Below the pieces are notes generated by a model that did no database searches, was not told the DNA's origin, and was given only the letters and a program-made list of their open reading frames with translations. The translations under genes were made by a program, and so were the position numbers. From assembly GCA_946885605.1 (NCBI GenBank), contig CAMPGR010000174.1, forward strand, positions 1 through 6,476: a DNA stretch of 6,476 nt, read 5' to 3'. Positions 6,025-6,476 of this stretch are shown here, one piece after another. Origin of the DNA: an uncultured Pseudomonadota bacterium (GTDB lineage Bacteria > Pseudomonadota > Gammaproteobacteria > Burkholderiales > SG8-41). The first letter of the stretch is position 1. Each line of letters begins with the position of its first letter.

Positions 6025-6049
6025 TTGGCGTGGTTCGCTTTTATGCCAA
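6025..6049 (+). promoter_or_regulatory. Possible operator-like inverted repeat before the third Bug gene
   Basis: TTGGCGT (6025-6031) faces ATGCCAA (6043-6049), seven pairs including one G-T mismatch as DNA, across 11 nt. The spacing recalls LysR-type operator half-sites, and the position, about 95 nt upstream of the third Bug gene, is plausible for an activator site. No LysR gene is in the window, and a repeat of this quality can arise by chance. Confidence 0.2.
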
Positions 6050-6142
6050 CCGCGATCGTCAATGGGTGGCGTCGGCTGTGCCAACATGGATTTAGAGTGC
6101 TGAATAAGTGCCGGTTCAATCCAAACAACGAGGAGAATAGCC

Positions 6143-6476
6143 ATGCCCGCCCTTTCCAGCGCGTGCCGTTACGCCCTGGCTCTGGCTCTGACTGCGCTCG
6201 CCCTGACATCCGGTGTTGCTTCCGGTGCCCAGCCTTATCCCAATGGGCCGATGCGCATCGTGGTGCCGTTCCCGCCGGGTGGAGGCACAGATATTCTCTC
6301 GCGACTCATCGCGCAAAAACTCAATGAAGCGTTCGGTCAGCCGGTAGTCGTCGAGAACCGGGGCGGCGCGGGCGGCACGGTCGGCAGCGCGGGCGTGGCC
6401 AGGTCTCCAGCCGACGGACATACGATGCTCGTCATTCCCGCGGCCTACCGCGCACTGGTGCGCCGCCATCTCACGC
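6143..6476 (+). CDS. Bug/TctC-family solute-binding protein (copy 3), N-terminal part
   Basis: The first 111 codons of a Bug gene, open to the window end. AGGAG (6131-6135) lies 7 nt before ATG at 6143. Residues 1-29 are a Sec signal peptide with alternating Ala-Leu and a cleavage site near SGA/QPYP. Then come [51 protein letters not shown] and SPADGHT, the standard Bug N-terminal order. It has the canonical FPPGGGTD loop, unlike the FVPGAGTD of the other two copies, so it belongs to another Bug subfamily and was not produced by their duplication. After [13 protein letters not shown] the reading RALVRRHLT does not look like the usual INPxLY-type segment, which may reflect family diversity or a sequence error near 6440-6460. 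Its partners lie beyond the window. Confidence 0.9.
   Translation, partial: MPALSSACRYALALALTALALTSGVASGAQPYPNGPMRIVVPFPPGGGTDILSRLIAQKLNEAFGQPVVVENRGGAGGTVGSAGVARSPADGHTMLVIPAAYRALVRRHLT

Larger units (their letters stand above)
5824..6142 (+). other. 319-nt gene-free stretch
   Basis: I see no convincing gene here. Open frames exist (for example a GTG-initiated 80-codon frame at 5853-6095), but they are rich in arginine and proline and resemble no family I know. The stretch holds a strong inverted repeat just after the Bug stop (5855-5890), a weaker one at 6025-6049, and a more AT-rich segment at about 6081-6130. That segment contains a 4-of-6 -10-like TAGAGT (6093-6098) without a matching -35. 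The layout suggests the end of one transcription unit and the control region of the next Bug gene. Confidence 0.6.

Noticed and set aside
5853..6095. 80-codon GTG-initiated frame in the gap before the third Bug gene
   Set aside because: The start lies at the edge of an inverted repeat, the nearest AGGA is weak and 10 nt away, and the translation is Arg/Pro-rich with no resemblance to a known family.
5875..6327. 150-codon + strand frame crossing into the third Bug gene
   Set aside because: It overlaps the Bug signal peptide and N-terminal motifs in another frame and has no domain of its own.
1..6476. CRISPR array, tRNA or rRNA gene
   Set aside because: No regularly spaced repeats, cloverleaf-like segments or rRNA-like sequence were seen on either strand when reading through.

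Overview
All genes in this window lie on the + strand. The DNA is GC-rich, and several tightly spaced catabolic genes sit beside three genes for periplasmic Bug/TctC-type solute-binding proteins. This gene content and base composition fit a betaproteobacterium, most likely Burkholderiales, where Bug genes are greatly expanded. That placement is an inference; no rRNA or other marker gene is present.

Layout. Positions 1-872 hold the C-terminal 289 codons of an AtuA/DUF1446-family protein whose start lies before the window. It overlaps by 4 nt (ATGA) a small DUF4387 protein (869-1177). After 52 nt with a strong Shine-Dalgarno come a Bug protein (1230-2222) and, 25 nt later, an MmgE/PrpD-family protein (2248-3657). 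A 150-nt gap follows that carries palindromes and resembles a degraded REP-type repeat. Next are an isocitrate lyase/PEP mutase superfamily lyase (3808-4764) and, after a 63-nt gap with a possible promoter, a second Bug protein (4828-5823), a close paralogue of the first. A 319-nt gene-free stretch with two inverted repeats precedes a third, more divergent Bug gene (6143 onward), cut by the window end.

How the genes may work together (inference). The Bug proteins would capture a carboxylate in the periplasm. The MmgE/PrpD and isocitrate-lyase-type enzymes recall the methylcitrate-cycle order of dehydration followed by C-C cleavage, so a small di- or tricarboxylate could be dehydrated or isomerised and then split. 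AtuA/DUF1446 and DUF4387 are a recurring pair of unknown biochemistry and may act on a related acid or CoA derivative. No TctA/TctB membrane subunits, citrate-synthase-like gene, CoA-transferase or regulator is visible, so the substrate cannot be named.

The points most worth a second look are the uncharacterised catabolic cassette, and the two Bug paralogues (about 73% identical by hand count) that flank the PrpD-like/lyase pair. Their differences are concentrated in one 40-residue block. No RNA gene, CRISPR array, insertion sequence or origin was found.
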